Shown: positions 37,145 through 46,065 of the stretch, one piece after another
How the letters are laid out: the number at the start of each line of letters is the position of its first letter
Position numbering within the stretch: position 1 is the first letter of the stretch
Assembly: GCF_018614585.1 (NCBI RefSeq)
Contig: NZ_JAGGOI010000007.1
Span: 186,001-250,000, forward strand
Direction: 5' to 3'
Source of the DNA: Streptomyces sp. ISL-1
GTDB taxonomy: Bacteria > Actinomycetota > Actinomycetes > Streptomycetales > Streptomycetaceae
Length of the DNA: 64,000 nucleotides
The notes under the pieces: generated by a model
What the model saw: the letters and a program-made list of their open reading frames with translations, nothing else
What the model was told of the DNA's origin: nothing
The model's database searches: none
Made by a program: the position numbers and the translations under genes

Positions 37145-38065
37145 TCAGAACAGCTTGTTGTAGATGTTGAAGCCGGAGCCGACCTTGGTACGAGCGCTGA
37201 ACGGGGCACCGGCGTTGCCGGTGCCCTTGTACAGCCACATCGCACCGGCGGCGTCGCGCGCGACGAGGTCCGCACGGCCGTCCAGGTTCAGGTCACCGTT
37301 GGCGATGACCTTGTTGTAGATGTTCCAGCCGGAGCCGACCTTGGTACGGGCCGAGAAAGGTGCGGCGGCGTTGCCCGTGCCCTTGTACAGCCACAGCACG
37401 CCGGCCTTGTCCTTGGCGACGAGGTCCGCGCGGCCGTCGCCGGTCAGGTCGCCCTTGCCGGTGATGTGCGTGTAGATGTTCCAGCCGGAGCCGGCCTTCA
37501 CACGCGCGGACAGGGTGCCGTTGAGGTTGCCCTTGTACAGCCAGAGCGCACCGGCGTTGTCCCGGGCCAGGACGTCGTCCTGCGTGGTGCCGCCGAGGTT
37601 GCTGGGGGACAGGACCAGGTTGTAGATGTTCCAGCCCTTGCCCACCTCGCGGGTGGTGCCACCGTCGAAGTAGACGTAGCCGGCGGTGTCCCACAGCCAG
37701 ACGCCGTCGTACTCGCTGTCCCCATTGAGGTCGATCGACGACACGTGCTTGACCGTGTTCCAGCCGGTGTCGACGTAGTCGCGGGTGTTGAAGCCGCCGG
37801 TCCCGCTCGGGCCGTAGAGGTAGGCGCTGGCGTTCTTGTCCACACCCCAGAGGAGGAACACCGGGGTGGTGCCGGCCTGCGCCGCAGCCGGCGCGTTCGA
37901 CGGCTCGGCCACCAGGGCTTCGATGTCGACGTTCTTCAGCGGGGCGGGCACGGGCGTGTCCGCGACGGCGGACCCGGCGGTGGTGCCGACCAGGGCAGCG
38001 GCTGTCGCTGCGACGGCGAGACGCGTCAGGAAGCGTCCGCGCTTACGGCCGGGAAGATTGGCCAC
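37145..38065 (-). CDS. Secreted VCBS/FG-GAP repeat protein
   Basis: A 306-residue exported protein. A basic n-region (GRKRGRFLTRLAVAATAAAL) and an Ala-rich cleavage site are followed by a short linker and a propeller of five or six VCBS-type blades, each with the pattern GDLTGDGRADLVAKDKAGVL followed by WLYKGTG. No enzyme domain is fused. I prefer GTG 38065 because GGAG lies 6 nt upstream; ATG 38077 in the same frame has no visible ribosome site. The blades are very similar to the C-terminal part of the pseudoprotease at 35364, so the two probably share origin. The ligand is unknown. Confidence 0.8.
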   Translation of the reverse strand: MANLPGRKRGRFLTRLAVAATAAALVGTTAGSAVADTPVPAPLKNVDIEALVAEPSNAPAAAQAGTTPVFLLWGVDKNASAYLYGPSGTGGFNTRDYVDTGWNTVKHVSSIDLNGDSEYDGVWLWDTAGYVYFDGGTTREVGKGWNIYNLVLSPSNLGGTTQDDVLARDNAGALWLYKGNLNGTLSARVKAGSGWNIYTHITGKGDLTGDGRADLVAKDKAGVLWLYKGTGNAAAPFSARTKVGSGWNIYNKVIANGDLNLDGRADLVARDAAGAMWLYKGTGNAGAPFSARTKVGSGFNIYNKLF

Positions 38066-38206
38066 GTAGTTCTCCATGTGGGTGATGAGGTGCGATGTGC
38101 CTCATGAGGTCATCGCAGGATCATCAGGATCGTTGCACAACATCTTTACGAGTCAACGGGTTTGAAGGGGAATCAGCGGGTCCGGGAGGGGGCTACAGGG
38201 GGACAA

Positions 38207-38243
38207 ACAGGTCCGCATTCGGAAGAACCGAATGCGGACCTGT
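38207..38243 (-). terminator. 16-bp perfect hairpin after the GH92 gene
   Basis: ACAGGTCCGCATTCGG (38207-38222) pairs with 38228-38243 around AAGAA, 26 bp past the GH92 stop on the minus strand. Confidence 0.9.
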
Positions 38244-38268
38244 CCACTTGTGTGACGAACTCGTAACG

Positions 38269-41200
38269 TCAGGAGAGCAGCTCGACCTCCGCGAGCGTCC
38301 CCGAACCCGTCGCCACCAGCCGGTACTTGGCGTACGTGCCCGGCGTGCCCACCGTGAAGACGCGCGTCTGCCTGTCCCAGGCGAACGACTGGCCCGACCG
38401 CTTGTCGAGGTCCTTCCAGACCGTCCCGTCCTGCGAACCCTGCAGCACCCATCCCGCCGGGGCCTTCGCCCGTGCCGACGAGGTGAGGGTGTACTGCACC
38501 GCCCGGGTCTTCGACGCCACCGGCAGCTCCGCCGTCTCGAACGCGGCCTCCGTGGCGGAGGCGTTGTCGAAGAGCGGACCGCCGGCCGTGATCACATCGT
38601 GGCGCGGTGAAGGCACCTTGTCGTCCTGGGTGATGGAGACCGGGGCGGCGTTCCTGCCCGTACCCCAGGAGGACGGCTTCCGGCCCATCGCGAACTCCAG
38701 CGTGCCGCCCCGCGCGATGAGCTGATGCGGCAGAGCAGTGGAGTTCCAGGTCATGCCGTTCACCTTCAGACCTTGGACGTAGATGTTCTTCGCACTGTTC
38801 TTCGGGGCCTTGACCACCAGGTCCTGGCCGTTCTCCAGATGCACGGTCGCCTTGGTGAAGAGCGGCGAGCCGATCGTGTACTCGCCACTGCCCATCACCA
38901 GCGGGTAGAAGCCGAGCGCGGAGAAGAGATACCAGGCCGACTGCTCGCCGTTGTCCTCGTCGCCGTGGTAGCCCTGCCCGATCTCGCTGCCGGTGTAGAG
39001 GCGGGACAGCACCTCGCGCACCTTCTCCTGGGTCTTCCAGGGCTGTGAGGCGGCGTTGTACATGTACGTGACGTGGTGGGCGACCTGATTGGAGTGGCCG
39101 TACATGCCCATCCGGACATCACGGGCCTCCGTCATCTCATGGATGACGCTGCCGTACGAGCCGACGAACTCGGGCGAGGCCGTCTCCGGGGTGGAGAAGT
39201 AGCCGTCGAGCTTGTCGCCGAGCGCGGAGCGTCCGCCGTAGAGATTGGCGAGTCCGCGGCTGTCCTGCGGGGCCGTGAAGGCATAGCCCCAGCCGTTGGT
39301 CTCGGTGTAGTCGTAGCCCCACACCCGCGGATCGTACTTCTCGCTCTCGACCCGCCAGTCGCCCTTCAGATCGCGGCCCTGGAAGAAGCCCGCCTTGGAG
39401 TCGAAGAGAGTGATGTAGTTGCGGGCCCGGTTGAGGAAGTACTCCGACTCCTCCTGATAGCGCGCCTTCTTGGTCTTCTTGTAGAGGGCCTGGCCCATCT
39501 TGGCGAGGCCGTAGTCGTTGAGGTAGCCCTCCAGCGACCAGGACAGCCCCTCATGGGTCTCGGTGGAGGCGTAGCCGAGGAACGGCGAGGTCTCCATGCC
39601 CTTGCGGCCGACGCCCGAACTCGGCGGCACCACCGTCGCGTTCTTCAGCGCCGCCTCGTACGCGGCCTCGGCGTCGAAGTCCACGCCCTTGACGTACGCG
39701 TCGGCGAAGGCCACGTCCGAGCTGGTGCCGGTCATCAGGTCGGCGTAGCCGGGCGAGGACCAGCGGGAGATCCAGCCGCCGTCCTTGTACTGCTGGACGA
39801 AGCCGTCGACCAGCTCGCCCGCCTTCTTCGGGGTGAGGAAGGAGTACGCCGGCCAGGTCGTCCGGTAGGTGTCCCAGAAACCGTTGTTGACGTACACCTT
39901 GCCGTCGACGATCTTCGCGCCGGTACGGGTCGGGGTGTCCGGTCCGGTCATCGGCGAGAACGGGCTCGCGTACTGGTGCTTGGGGCGGGACGTGGTGCCG
40001 GTGTTCTCGAAACCGGAGTTGGGATAGAGGTACAGCCGGTACATGCTGGAGTAGAGCGTGGTGAGCTGGTCGTGGTTCGCGCCCTCGACCTCCACCTTGC
40101 CGAGCAGCTTGTCCCAGGCGTCCTGCGCCCGGTTCTTGACCCGCTCGAAGCCCGTGCCGGCCGGGATCTCGTCGGCGAGGTTCTTCTTCGCCTGGTCGAC
40201 GCTGATCAGCGAGGTGGCCAGCCGGAGACCGACGGCGCGGTCCTCGCCCGCGTCGAAGCGGAGGTGGCCGCTGACGCCGTCGGCGCCCGACGCGGTGACC
40301 GGCGCGTCGAAGACGCCGTACACGAAGAGCCGGGTGGCGCCGGTGGACAGTCCGCTCTTGACGTCCGAGAAACCGGTGAAGGAGCGGGTGGCCGGATCGA
40401 GGGTCAGCCCGCCCTCCTTGGTGACGTTGTCGAAGATGATGCTCGCGTCGTCACCGGGATAGGTGAACCGCATCATCGCCGCGTGGTCGGACGGGGTGAT
40501 CTCGGCCTTGAGGCCGTTCTCGAAGGTGACCCCGTAGTAGTGCGGGCGCGCGGTCTCCTTCTCGTGCCGGAAGGCCAGGGCGCGCTTGGCGCGGTCGGTG
40601 TCCGGTGTGCCCGCCGCCGCGGACGGCATCACCTGGAAGGTCTGCCGGTCGCCCATCCAGGGACTCGGCTCATGGCTGGCGCTGAAGGCCTGCACGGTGG
40701 GCAGATTGTCCGCGTTGTTGCCGCGCGCGTACTCGTAGAGCCAGCTCCTGGACCCGGCGCTGGTCACCGGCGTCCAGAAGTTGAAGCCGTGCGGTACGGC
40801 GGTCGCGGGGAAGGTGTTACCGCGCGAGAAGGAGCCGCTGGAGTTGGTGCCGCGGGTGGTCGACGCGTAGTCCGAAAGATGGGCGAGCTTCTTCTCGGGA
40901 GCCTTGGGCGCCAGTGAGATGTCGTCGATCCAGCCCTGGAACTTCGCCGGGCCCTTGGGGGAGTCGTACGCCACCAGGATCCGGTCGACCGTCTTGCCGG
41001 CCCCGACCGAGCCGATCCTGGACGCGACATGGTTCCACTGGTTGACATAGAGCCGCTTGGCGGCACCCTGGCCCTGCGGGGTCAGCAGTCCACCGTGGGA
41101 GTCGACGGCCTTCAGGTCACTCAGATAGGTGCCATCGGTGAAGGCGAGGTCCACCGACACATTCGTGGCCGGGTAGTTGAGATCCGTCTCCGGCAGGGAC

Positions 41201-42114
41201 GGGAAGATCCGGTACGAGAGCGCTGTGTCCCCGAGCACGGCCGTATTGACGTCGAAGACCTTGTTGTACGAGTAGGCCCGGCCGTCCGGCTTGTGAGTGC
41301 CGGCGTACTTCAGCGCACGCTTGCCGGTGAAGCCCGCATTGGCCTTGGCGGTGGGGGAGCCACCGGGTCCGCGGTCGACCTGGCTGCGCATGTCGTCGGG
41401 GGTGGGCGTGCTCGTATCTCCGTTGGAGAACTGCACATCGGCGAGCTGGGTAGCGTCGCCGGCGCCGTTGTTCTTGGTGATCTCCAGACGGTAGTGGGCG
41501 TACGCCGTCGCATTCGTGCCGTCGCCGATGTCGTATGTCTTCGTCTCGAAGCGCTTCTCGAAGGTCTGGCCCTCGCGGGAGTCCAGGACCTTCCACTCCT
41601 TGCCGTCGGTCGAGCCCTTGAGGGTCCAGTCCCTCGGGTCGCGCTCGGCATGGTCGTTCGCCGAAGTAAGCGCATATGTGACGACCTTGACCGGCTCGTC
41701 CGTGTCGAACTCGATCCAGGCGGTGGGCTCGAACCCCAGCCACTTGGTACCCGGCTGCAGATCGACCAGGTTCTCCTTGGTCTCACCGGCGCCGGTGTTC
41801 TCGTCGCTGGCGCGAAGCTCGATCACCTTGTCGGTGATGTTGCCTGGTATTCCGCTGGAAAATCCGCCGTCGACACCGGATGACCGCTTCTGTCCATCGG
41901 CTCCGACATCTACCGTATTGCGCCAGTCCGGCTGGGGCTCGTCCGCCTCGAAGGACGAGGTGAATTCCCGGTCCGCCGAGGGGGATTGGGCGGACGGCGC
42001 GGGCAGTGCGAAGGCGGCCGACGGGGCCGTCATCACGAGCATGGAAGCGGCAGCCACCAGGGCTGCCGCGTGGAATCGTCTCTGCCGATATCTGGGGGTG
42101 GGGGTGGGCTGCAT
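38269..42114 (-). CDS. Secreted GH92 family alpha-mannosidase
   Basis: A 1281-residue exported glycosidase. The signal peptide (AALVAAASMLVMTAPSAAFA) is followed by a discoidin-like sugar-binding domain (about 60-240, TAWIEFDTDEPVKVVTYALT), a concanavalin-like linker domain (about 250-410), the GH92 catalytic module (about 425-1130) and a second discoidin-like domain at the end. GH92 signature sequences are seen in HEGLSWSLEGYLNDYGLAK and GDEDNGEQSAWYLFSALGFY, where family acid and base residues and a Ca2+ site reside. GH92 enzymes remove alpha-linked mannose from glycans by an inverting mechanism. ATG 42114 has GGAGG upstream. A perfect GACAACGTTGTC palindrome 34-45 nt upstream suggests LacI-type control. 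The gene is divergent from ngcE. Confidence 0.9.
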   Translation of the reverse strand: MQPTPTPRYRQRRFHAAALVAAASMLVMTAPSAAFALPAPSAQSPSADREFTSSFEADEPQPDWRNTVDVGADGQKRSSGVDGGFSSGIPGNITDKVIELRASDENTGAGETKENLVDLQPGTKWLGFEPTAWIEFDTDEPVKVVTYALTSANDHAERDPRDWTLKGSTDGKEWKVLDSREGQTFEKRFETKTYDIGDGTNATAYAHYRLEITKNNGAGDATQLADVQFSNGDTSTPTPDDMRSQVDRGPGGSPTAKANAGFTGKRALKYAGTHKPDGRAYSYNKVFDVNTAVLGDTALSYRIFPSLPETDLNYPATNVSVDLAFTDGTYLSDLKAVDSHGGLLTPQGQGAAKRLYVNQWNHVASRIGSVGAGKTVDRILVAYDSPKGPAKFQGWIDDISLAPKAPEKKLAHLSDYASTTRGTNSSGSFSRGNTFPATAVPHGFNFWTPVTSAGSRSWLYEYARGNNADNLPTVQAFSASHEPSPWMGDRQTFQVMPSAAAGTPDTDRAKRALAFRHEKETARPHYYGVTFENGLKAEITPSDHAAMMRFTYPGDDASIIFDNVTKEGGLTLDPATRSFTGFSDVKSGLSTGATRLFVYGVFDAPVTASGADGVSGHLRFDAGEDRAVGLRLATSLISVDQAKKNLADEIPAGTGFERVKNRAQDAWDKLLGKVEVEGANHDQLTTLYSSMYRLYLYPNSGFENTGTTSRPKHQYASPFSPMTGPDTPTRTGAKIVDGKVYVNNGFWDTYRTTWPAYSFLTPKKAGELVDGFVQQYKDGGWISRWSSPGYADLMTGTSSDVAFADAYVKGVDFDAEAAYEAALKNATVVPPSSGVGRKGMETSPFLGYASTETHEGLSWSLEGYLNDYGLAKMGQALYKKTKKARYQEESEYFLNRARNYITLFDSKAGFFQGRDLKGDWRVESEKYDPRVWGYDYTETNGWGYAFTAPQDSRGLANLYGGRSALGDKLDGYFSTPETASPEFVGSYGSVIHEMTEARDVRMGMYGHSNQVAHHVTYMYNAASQPWKTQEKVREVLSRLYTGSEIGQGYHGDEDNGEQSAWYLFSALGFYPLVMGSGEYTIGSPLFTKATVHLENGQDLVVKAPKNSAKNIYVQGLKVNGMTWNSTALPHQLIARGGTLEFAMGRKPSSWGTGRNAAPVSITQDDKVPSPRHDVITAGGPLFDNASATEAAFETAELPVASKTRAVQYTLTSSARAKAPAGWVLQGSQDGTVWKDLDKRSGQSFAWDRQTRVFTVGTPGTYAKYRLVATGSGTLAEVELLS

Positions 42115-42147
42115 CCCGGGGCCTTTCCTCCAGTGGAAGTCGCGATA

Positions 42148-42159
42148 GACAACGTTGTC
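42148..42159. promoter_or_regulatory. LacI-type palindrome upstream of GH92 mannosidase
   Basis: GACAACGTTGTC is a perfect 12-bp palindrome with a central CG, typical of LacI-family operators of Streptomyces sugar genes. It lies 34-45 nt upstream of the mannosidase ATG. No LacI gene is in the window. Confidence 0.55.
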
Positions 42160-42343
42160 AGGCGCGATGCGCAGGCTCCAGTAGGGAGGTAAGTGCCATA
42201 CGGTGTCAAGGGTGTTGACGGGGTGAGGCGGCCGGATTCATTCGTTCGGCGAAGAATGCTGTGATCGTATGGGCGCGCGCGGGACTCAGGTGTCCGTGAG
42301 GTCTCAACTCGGGAAAGACTCCTGCCCAAACTTGCTTTCGATC

Positions 42344-42376
42344 TTGCTCACCCGATGTGAAGTGGACTATACCTGT
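42344..42376 (+). promoter_or_regulatory. ngcE promoter candidate with overlapping DasR-like site
   Basis: TTGCTC (42344-42349) and CTATAC (42367-42372) are 17 bp apart. The 16 bp at 42361-42376, AGTGGACTATACCTGT, match the DasR responsive element consensus AGTGGTCTAGACCAGT at 13 of 16 positions, so the repressor would cover the -10 region. DasR is the GlcNAc regulator of streptomycetes, and NgcEFG-type importers bring in GlcNAc or chitobiose. The leader to ngcE is about 250 nt. Confidence 0.6.
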
Positions 42377-42626
42377 CGGCACCCGCATAGCTGTTCCACA
42401 TGGCAGCGGGCCAGGGGGGACGGGGGACGGCGGACCGGCGTCTGCACAGTGACTGCCGTCCGCCGAAGATCCGTTCCCGCTGCCGACCGTGCACGACCCG
42501 AGCTTCACTGAGTTTCCCCCCGGGAAGACACAGCAACTGAACGCGGTGGCGGGGCCCTTCCGCTCAGGCGAGAAGGACGGGCGACCGGTACACCGCCTGA
42601 GTCCTGGAGAAGGCGAGGACTTGAGC

Positions 42627-44075
42627 ATGGGATCCACCTCCGCCCACAACAATGAGGGCCTTGGCCGTCGCGATCTGATCAAGCGTTCCGCGGCAATCGG
42701 TTTGATCACCGTTCCGACGATGAGCTTCCTGTCCGCGTGTGCGAGCAGCGACGGCGGCAGCGAGAACAAGGTCGAAAAGGGCAAGAAGACCGCCAAGAAC
42801 CCACTCGGTGTCAATGAGACGGCGCAGCTCGAGGTCGTCATCTTCGACGGTGGTTTCGGCCAGCAGTACGCGCTGGACGCCGAGAAGAAGTACCAGGAGG
42901 CCTTCCCGAAGGCGCCGAAGGTCAAGCACCGCGCGACGCAGAAGATCCAGTCGGAGCTGCAGCCGCGCTTCAACGGCGGTACTCCGCCGGACCTGATCGA
43001 CAACTCCGGTGCCCAGCAGATGGACATGGGCGTCCTGGTCGGCAAGAAGCAGCTCGCCGACCTCACCGCGCTGATGGACGCGCCGTCCATCGACGACCCG
43101 AACAAGAAGGTGCGCGACACGCTGCGCCCGGGCATCGTCGAGATGGGCCAGTTCGACGGCGACCCCGTCTGGATCCTCTACTACGCGTACACCGTGTACG
43201 GAGTGTGGTACTCCCAGACCGCGCTGGAGAAGCTCGACGCCACGTACCCGGAGACCTGGGACGAGATGCTCGCGCTGTGTGAGAAGGCGAAGAAGAAGGG
43301 CATCGCCGGCTGGACGTACGCGGGCAAGCACCCGTACTACCTGCCGTTCTCGCTCTACCCCTTCATCGCCAAGATCGGCGGCCGCGAGGTACTCGACGCG
43401 ATCGACAACCTCGAGCCGAAGGCCTGGGAGCACCCGGCCGTCAAGGCCGCCTTCGAGGCGTACTACGAGCTCTTCAAGAAGGGGTACATCCTCAAGGGCA
43501 CGCCCGGCATCGACCACATCCAGTCCCAGACGGCCTGGACCGAGGGCAAGGCACTCTTCATCCCCAACGGCTCATGGGTGGAGAACGAGGCGGCGAAGAC
43601 CACGCCCGAGGACTTCAAGATGATGGTGGCCGCGCCCACCGGCCTCGACAAGTCCGACAAGCTGCCGTTCGGCACCATCTGGGCGTCCGGCGGTGAGCCC
43701 TTCGTCGTCCCGGCCAAGGCGAAGAACGCCGAGGGCGGCATGGAGCAGCTGCGCATCATGCTCAGCGAGGCCTCGTCCAAGAGCTTCACCCAGCAGGTGA
43801 AGTCGCTGACGGCGTTCAACGGCGGCACTGACGGCCTGACCCTGTCGACGGCCATGCAGTCCGGTGTCGACGCCCTGAAGAAGGCCGGCGAGAACGTCGT
43901 CAACCCGCGCCTGCAGGACTGGTACGTGAAGCTGCAGAAGGAGCAGATCGGCGTCGCCGGTATCGGCGAGATGATGGCGGGCCGAGCGACCCCGGCCGAG
44001 ACCATCAAGAAGATTCAGGGCTTCGCGGACGCGGCGGCCAAGGACCAGTCCATCAAGCACTACAAGCACCAGTGA
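42627..44075 (+). CDS. ngcE: Sugar ABC transporter substrate-binding lipoprotein, NgcE type
   Basis: A 482-residue extracytoplasmic binding protein of the bacterial type 1 family. The N-terminus has twin Arg (LGRRDLIKRS), a hydrophobic stretch and a lipobox (FLSAC), so it is likely Tat-exported and lipid-anchored. Body motifs include LQPRFNGGTPPDLIDNSG and the ligand-pocket part TIWASGGEPFVVPAKAKN. The sequence fits the NgcE group, which binds GlcNAc and N,N'-diacetylchitobiose. ATG 42627 has GAGGA about 8 nt upstream. It is first in an operon with two permease genes. No ATPase gene is present, as expected for transporters that use the shared MsiK ATPase. A DasR-like site upstream supports the chitin-sugar assignment. 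Confidence 0.85.
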   Translation: MGSTSAHNNEGLGRRDLIKRSAAIGLITVPTMSFLSACASSDGGSENKVEKGKKTAKNPLGVNETAQLEVVIFDGGFGQQYALDAEKKYQEAFPKAPKVKHRATQKIQSELQPRFNGGTPPDLIDNSGAQQMDMGVLVGKKQLADLTALMDAPSIDDPNKKVRDTLRPGIVEMGQFDGDPVWILYYAYTVYGVWYSQTALEKLDATYPETWDEMLALCEKAKKKGIAGWTYAGKHPYYLPFSLYPFIAKIGGREVLDAIDNLEPKAWEHPAVKAAFEAYYELFKKGYILKGTPGIDHIQSQTAWTEGKALFIPNGSWVENEAAKTTPEDFKMMVAAPTGLDKSDKLPFGTIWASGGEPFVVPAKAKNAEGGMEQLRIMLSEASSKSFTQQVKSLTAFNGGTDGLTLSTAMQSGVDALKKAGENVVNPRLQDWYVKLQKEQIGVAGIGEMMAGRATPAETIKKIQGFADAAAKDQSIKHYKHQ

Positions 44076-44124
44076 GCTCGCGTCACCAGCGGCGGCATTC
44101 GCCGGAAGATCGGGGTCGTTAACC

Positions 44125-45048
44125 ATGCAACACGGCAAGTACCGGTTCATTGTGGGGTTCTTGGCGGCCCCATTGGCGTTGTACGCAATCTTCGTCATCT
44201 GGCCGTTCATCCAGTCCATTTACTACTCCTTCACGGACTGGACCGGCCTGAGCCCGGACTTCAAGATGGTCGGCTTCGACAATTACAGCCGAATGCTGGA
44301 CGACGACATCTTCTGGAAATCGCTGCAGCACAGCCTGTGGTTCGCGCTGCTGCTGCCGCTGGTGACGCTCGGCCTCGCGCTGTTCTTCGCTTTCATGCTC
44401 AATGTCGGCGGGCGGCGCCGTAAGGGCGCCGCCATCGCCGGTGTGCGAGGTTCGTCCTTTTACAAGATCGCGTACTTCTTCCCGCAGGTGCTGTCGATCG
44501 CGATCGTCGCCTTGCTCTTCCAGTTCGCGTACAACCCCAACGAGGGCGCGATCAACGGGGCGTTGCAGGCCGTGGGCCTCGACAGCATCCAGCCGGGCTG
44601 GCTCGGCGACCCCGATCTCGCCCTGTGGTGCGTCATGGCGGTCCTGGTCTGGAGCACGGTCGGTTTCTTCGTGGTGCTGTTCTCCGCGGGCATGGCGTCC
44701 ATTCCAAGGGACTTCTACGAGGCGGCGCTGCTGGACGGCGCGAACCGGTTCACCACCTTCTTCCGGATCACCCTGCCGCTGCTGTGGGACACCGTGCAGT
44801 CGGGCTGGGTCTACATGGGAATCCTGGCCCTGGGCGCGGAGTCCTTCGCGGTCGTCCAGATCATGACTGTGGGTCCCGGTGGACCCGACTACTCGACGAC
44901 GGTGCTCACGCTGTACGTCTACCAAACGGCGTTCCGCGACGGCCAGGCGGCATACGCGACAACGATCGGTGTCGCCCTGCTCGTCGTCACGCTGGCCTTC
45001 GCGGCCGTCGTGATGCGGCTCGGTCGGCGCGAGCGGCTGGAGTTCTGA
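44125..45048 (+). CDS. ngcF: Sugar ABC transporter permease, NgcF type
   Basis: A 307-residue inner-membrane permease of the MalF/UgpA type with six predicted helices. The EAA loop that contacts the ATPase reads YEAALLDGANRFTTFFRITL. A first helix (FIVGFLAAPLALYAIFVIWP) is followed by the periplasmic segment. It lies 49 bp after ngcE and 1 bp before ngcG, so one mRNA is likely. ATG 44125 has only a weak G-rich ribosome site. It forms the translocation pore with NgcG. Confidence 0.85.
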   Translation: MQHGKYRFIVGFLAAPLALYAIFVIWPFIQSIYYSFTDWTGLSPDFKMVGFDNYSRMLDDDIFWKSLQHSLWFALLLPLVTLGLALFFAFMLNVGGRRRKGAAIAGVRGSSFYKIAYFFPQVLSIAIVALLFQFAYNPNEGAINGALQAVGLDSIQPGWLGDPDLALWCVMAVLVWSTVGFFVVLFSAGMASIPRDFYEAALLDGANRFTTFFRITLPLLWDTVQSGWVYMGILALGAESFAVVQIMTVGPGGPDYSTTVLTLYVYQTAFRDGQAAYATTIGVALLVVTLAFAAVVMRLGRRERLEF

Positions 45049-45049
45049 C

Positions 45050-45967
45050 ATGAAGACGACTGACACACCGCCCGCCGGCATCGCCGAGGACCGCCCGCAG
45101 GTGGTGAAGACGACGATCCCGCCCGCCAGGAAGAAGAAGACTGAGGGGGGCGTCCTCAACGTCTTCTCGCACGGTGTGCTCGTCATCTGGGCGATCATGG
45201 TCGTGCTGCCGCTGCTCTGGGCGGTGATGACCTCGTTCAAGACCGACAAGGCCATCTTCACCTCGCCGTGGTCCCTGCCCGACTCGCTGCACTTCGAGAA
45301 CTGGTCGCGCGCCTGGAGCCAGGCGCACATGAGCGACTATTTCCTCAACACCGTTCTGGTGGTGGGCGGTTCGCTGGTCGGCACGCTGCTGTTCGGCTCG
45401 ATGGCCGCGTACGTCCTGGCACGCTTCGACTTCCCCGGGAACCGCTTCATCTACTTCCTCTTCATCGGAGGAATGAGTTTCCCCATCATGCTGGCGCTGG
45501 TGCCGCTGTTCTACGTACTGAACAACGTCGCCCTGCTGAACACGCTGCACGGCCTGATCCTGGTGTACATCGCCTACTCGCTGCCGTTCACCGTCTTCTT
45601 CCTCACCGCCTTCTTCCGTACGCTGCCGAGCTCGGTGGCCGAGGCGGCGCTGATCGACGGGGCCTCGCACACCCGGACGTTCTTCCAGGTGATGCTGCCG
45701 ATGGCGAAGCCGGGACTGATCAGCGTCGCCATCTTCAACTTTCTCGGGCAGTGGAACCAGTACATGCTGCCGACCGTGCTCAACACCGACCCGGAGAAGA
45801 AGGTGCTCTCCCAGGGCCTTGTCGAACTGGCCGTCAGCCAGGGCTACAAGGGCGACTGGTCCGGTCTCTTCGCCGGCCTGGTGATGGCGATGCTGCCGGT
45901 GCTCGCGGCGTACATCATCTTCCAGCGGCAGGTGGTCGCCGGTCTGACCGCGGGCGCGCTGAAGTAG
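45050..45967 (+). CDS. ngcG: Sugar ABC transporter permease, NgcG type
   Basis: A 305-residue permease of the MalG/UgpE type. After a hydrophilic N-terminus of about 35 residues come six membrane segments and the EAA loop VAEAALIDGASHTRTFFQVM. It starts 1 bp after the ngcF stop and partners NgcF. The operon ends 14 bp downstream at a hairpin with T-tract. The missing ATPase is presumably supplied from elsewhere (MsiK type). Confidence 0.85.
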   Translation: MKTTDTPPAGIAEDRPQVVKTTIPPARKKKTEGGVLNVFSHGVLVIWAIMVVLPLLWAVMTSFKTDKAIFTSPWSLPDSLHFENWSRAWSQAHMSDYFLNTVLVVGGSLVGTLLFGSMAAYVLARFDFPGNRFIYFLFIGGMSFPIMLALVPLFYVLNNVALLNTLHGLILVYIAYSLPFTVFFLTAFFRTLPSSVAEAALIDGASHTRTFFQVMLPMAKPGLISVAIFNFLGQWNQYMLPTVLNTDPEKKVLSQGLVELAVSQGYKGDWSGLFAGLVMAMLPVLAAYIIFQRQVVAGLTAGALK

Positions 45968-45980
45968 GAGCCGCCACGAC

Positions 45981-46019
45981 GAAACCCCGGTCCCCTCTCG
46001 CGAGGGCCGGGGTTTCATT
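45981..46019 (+). terminator. ngcEFG terminator
   Basis: GAAACCCCGG (45981-45990) pairs with 46007-46016, with a further inner CCCTC/GAGGG stem, followed by ATTT. It lies 14 bp past the ngcG stop and just before the MarR promoter. Confidence 0.85.
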
Positions 46020-46037
46020 TTCCATAACAGTAGCCAT

Positions 46038-46056
46038 GTACATAGTAGCTATGTAC
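46038..46056. promoter_or_regulatory. Palindromic operator at the start of the first MarR gene
   Basis: GTACATAG and CTATGTAC are perfect 8-bp arms around TAG, ending 10 bp before the MarR ATG. The stretch is AT-rich compared with its surroundings. It is very likely the autoregulatory MarR operator, overlapping promoter and transcript start. Confidence 0.75.
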
Positions 46057-46065
46057 TGTATTTTC

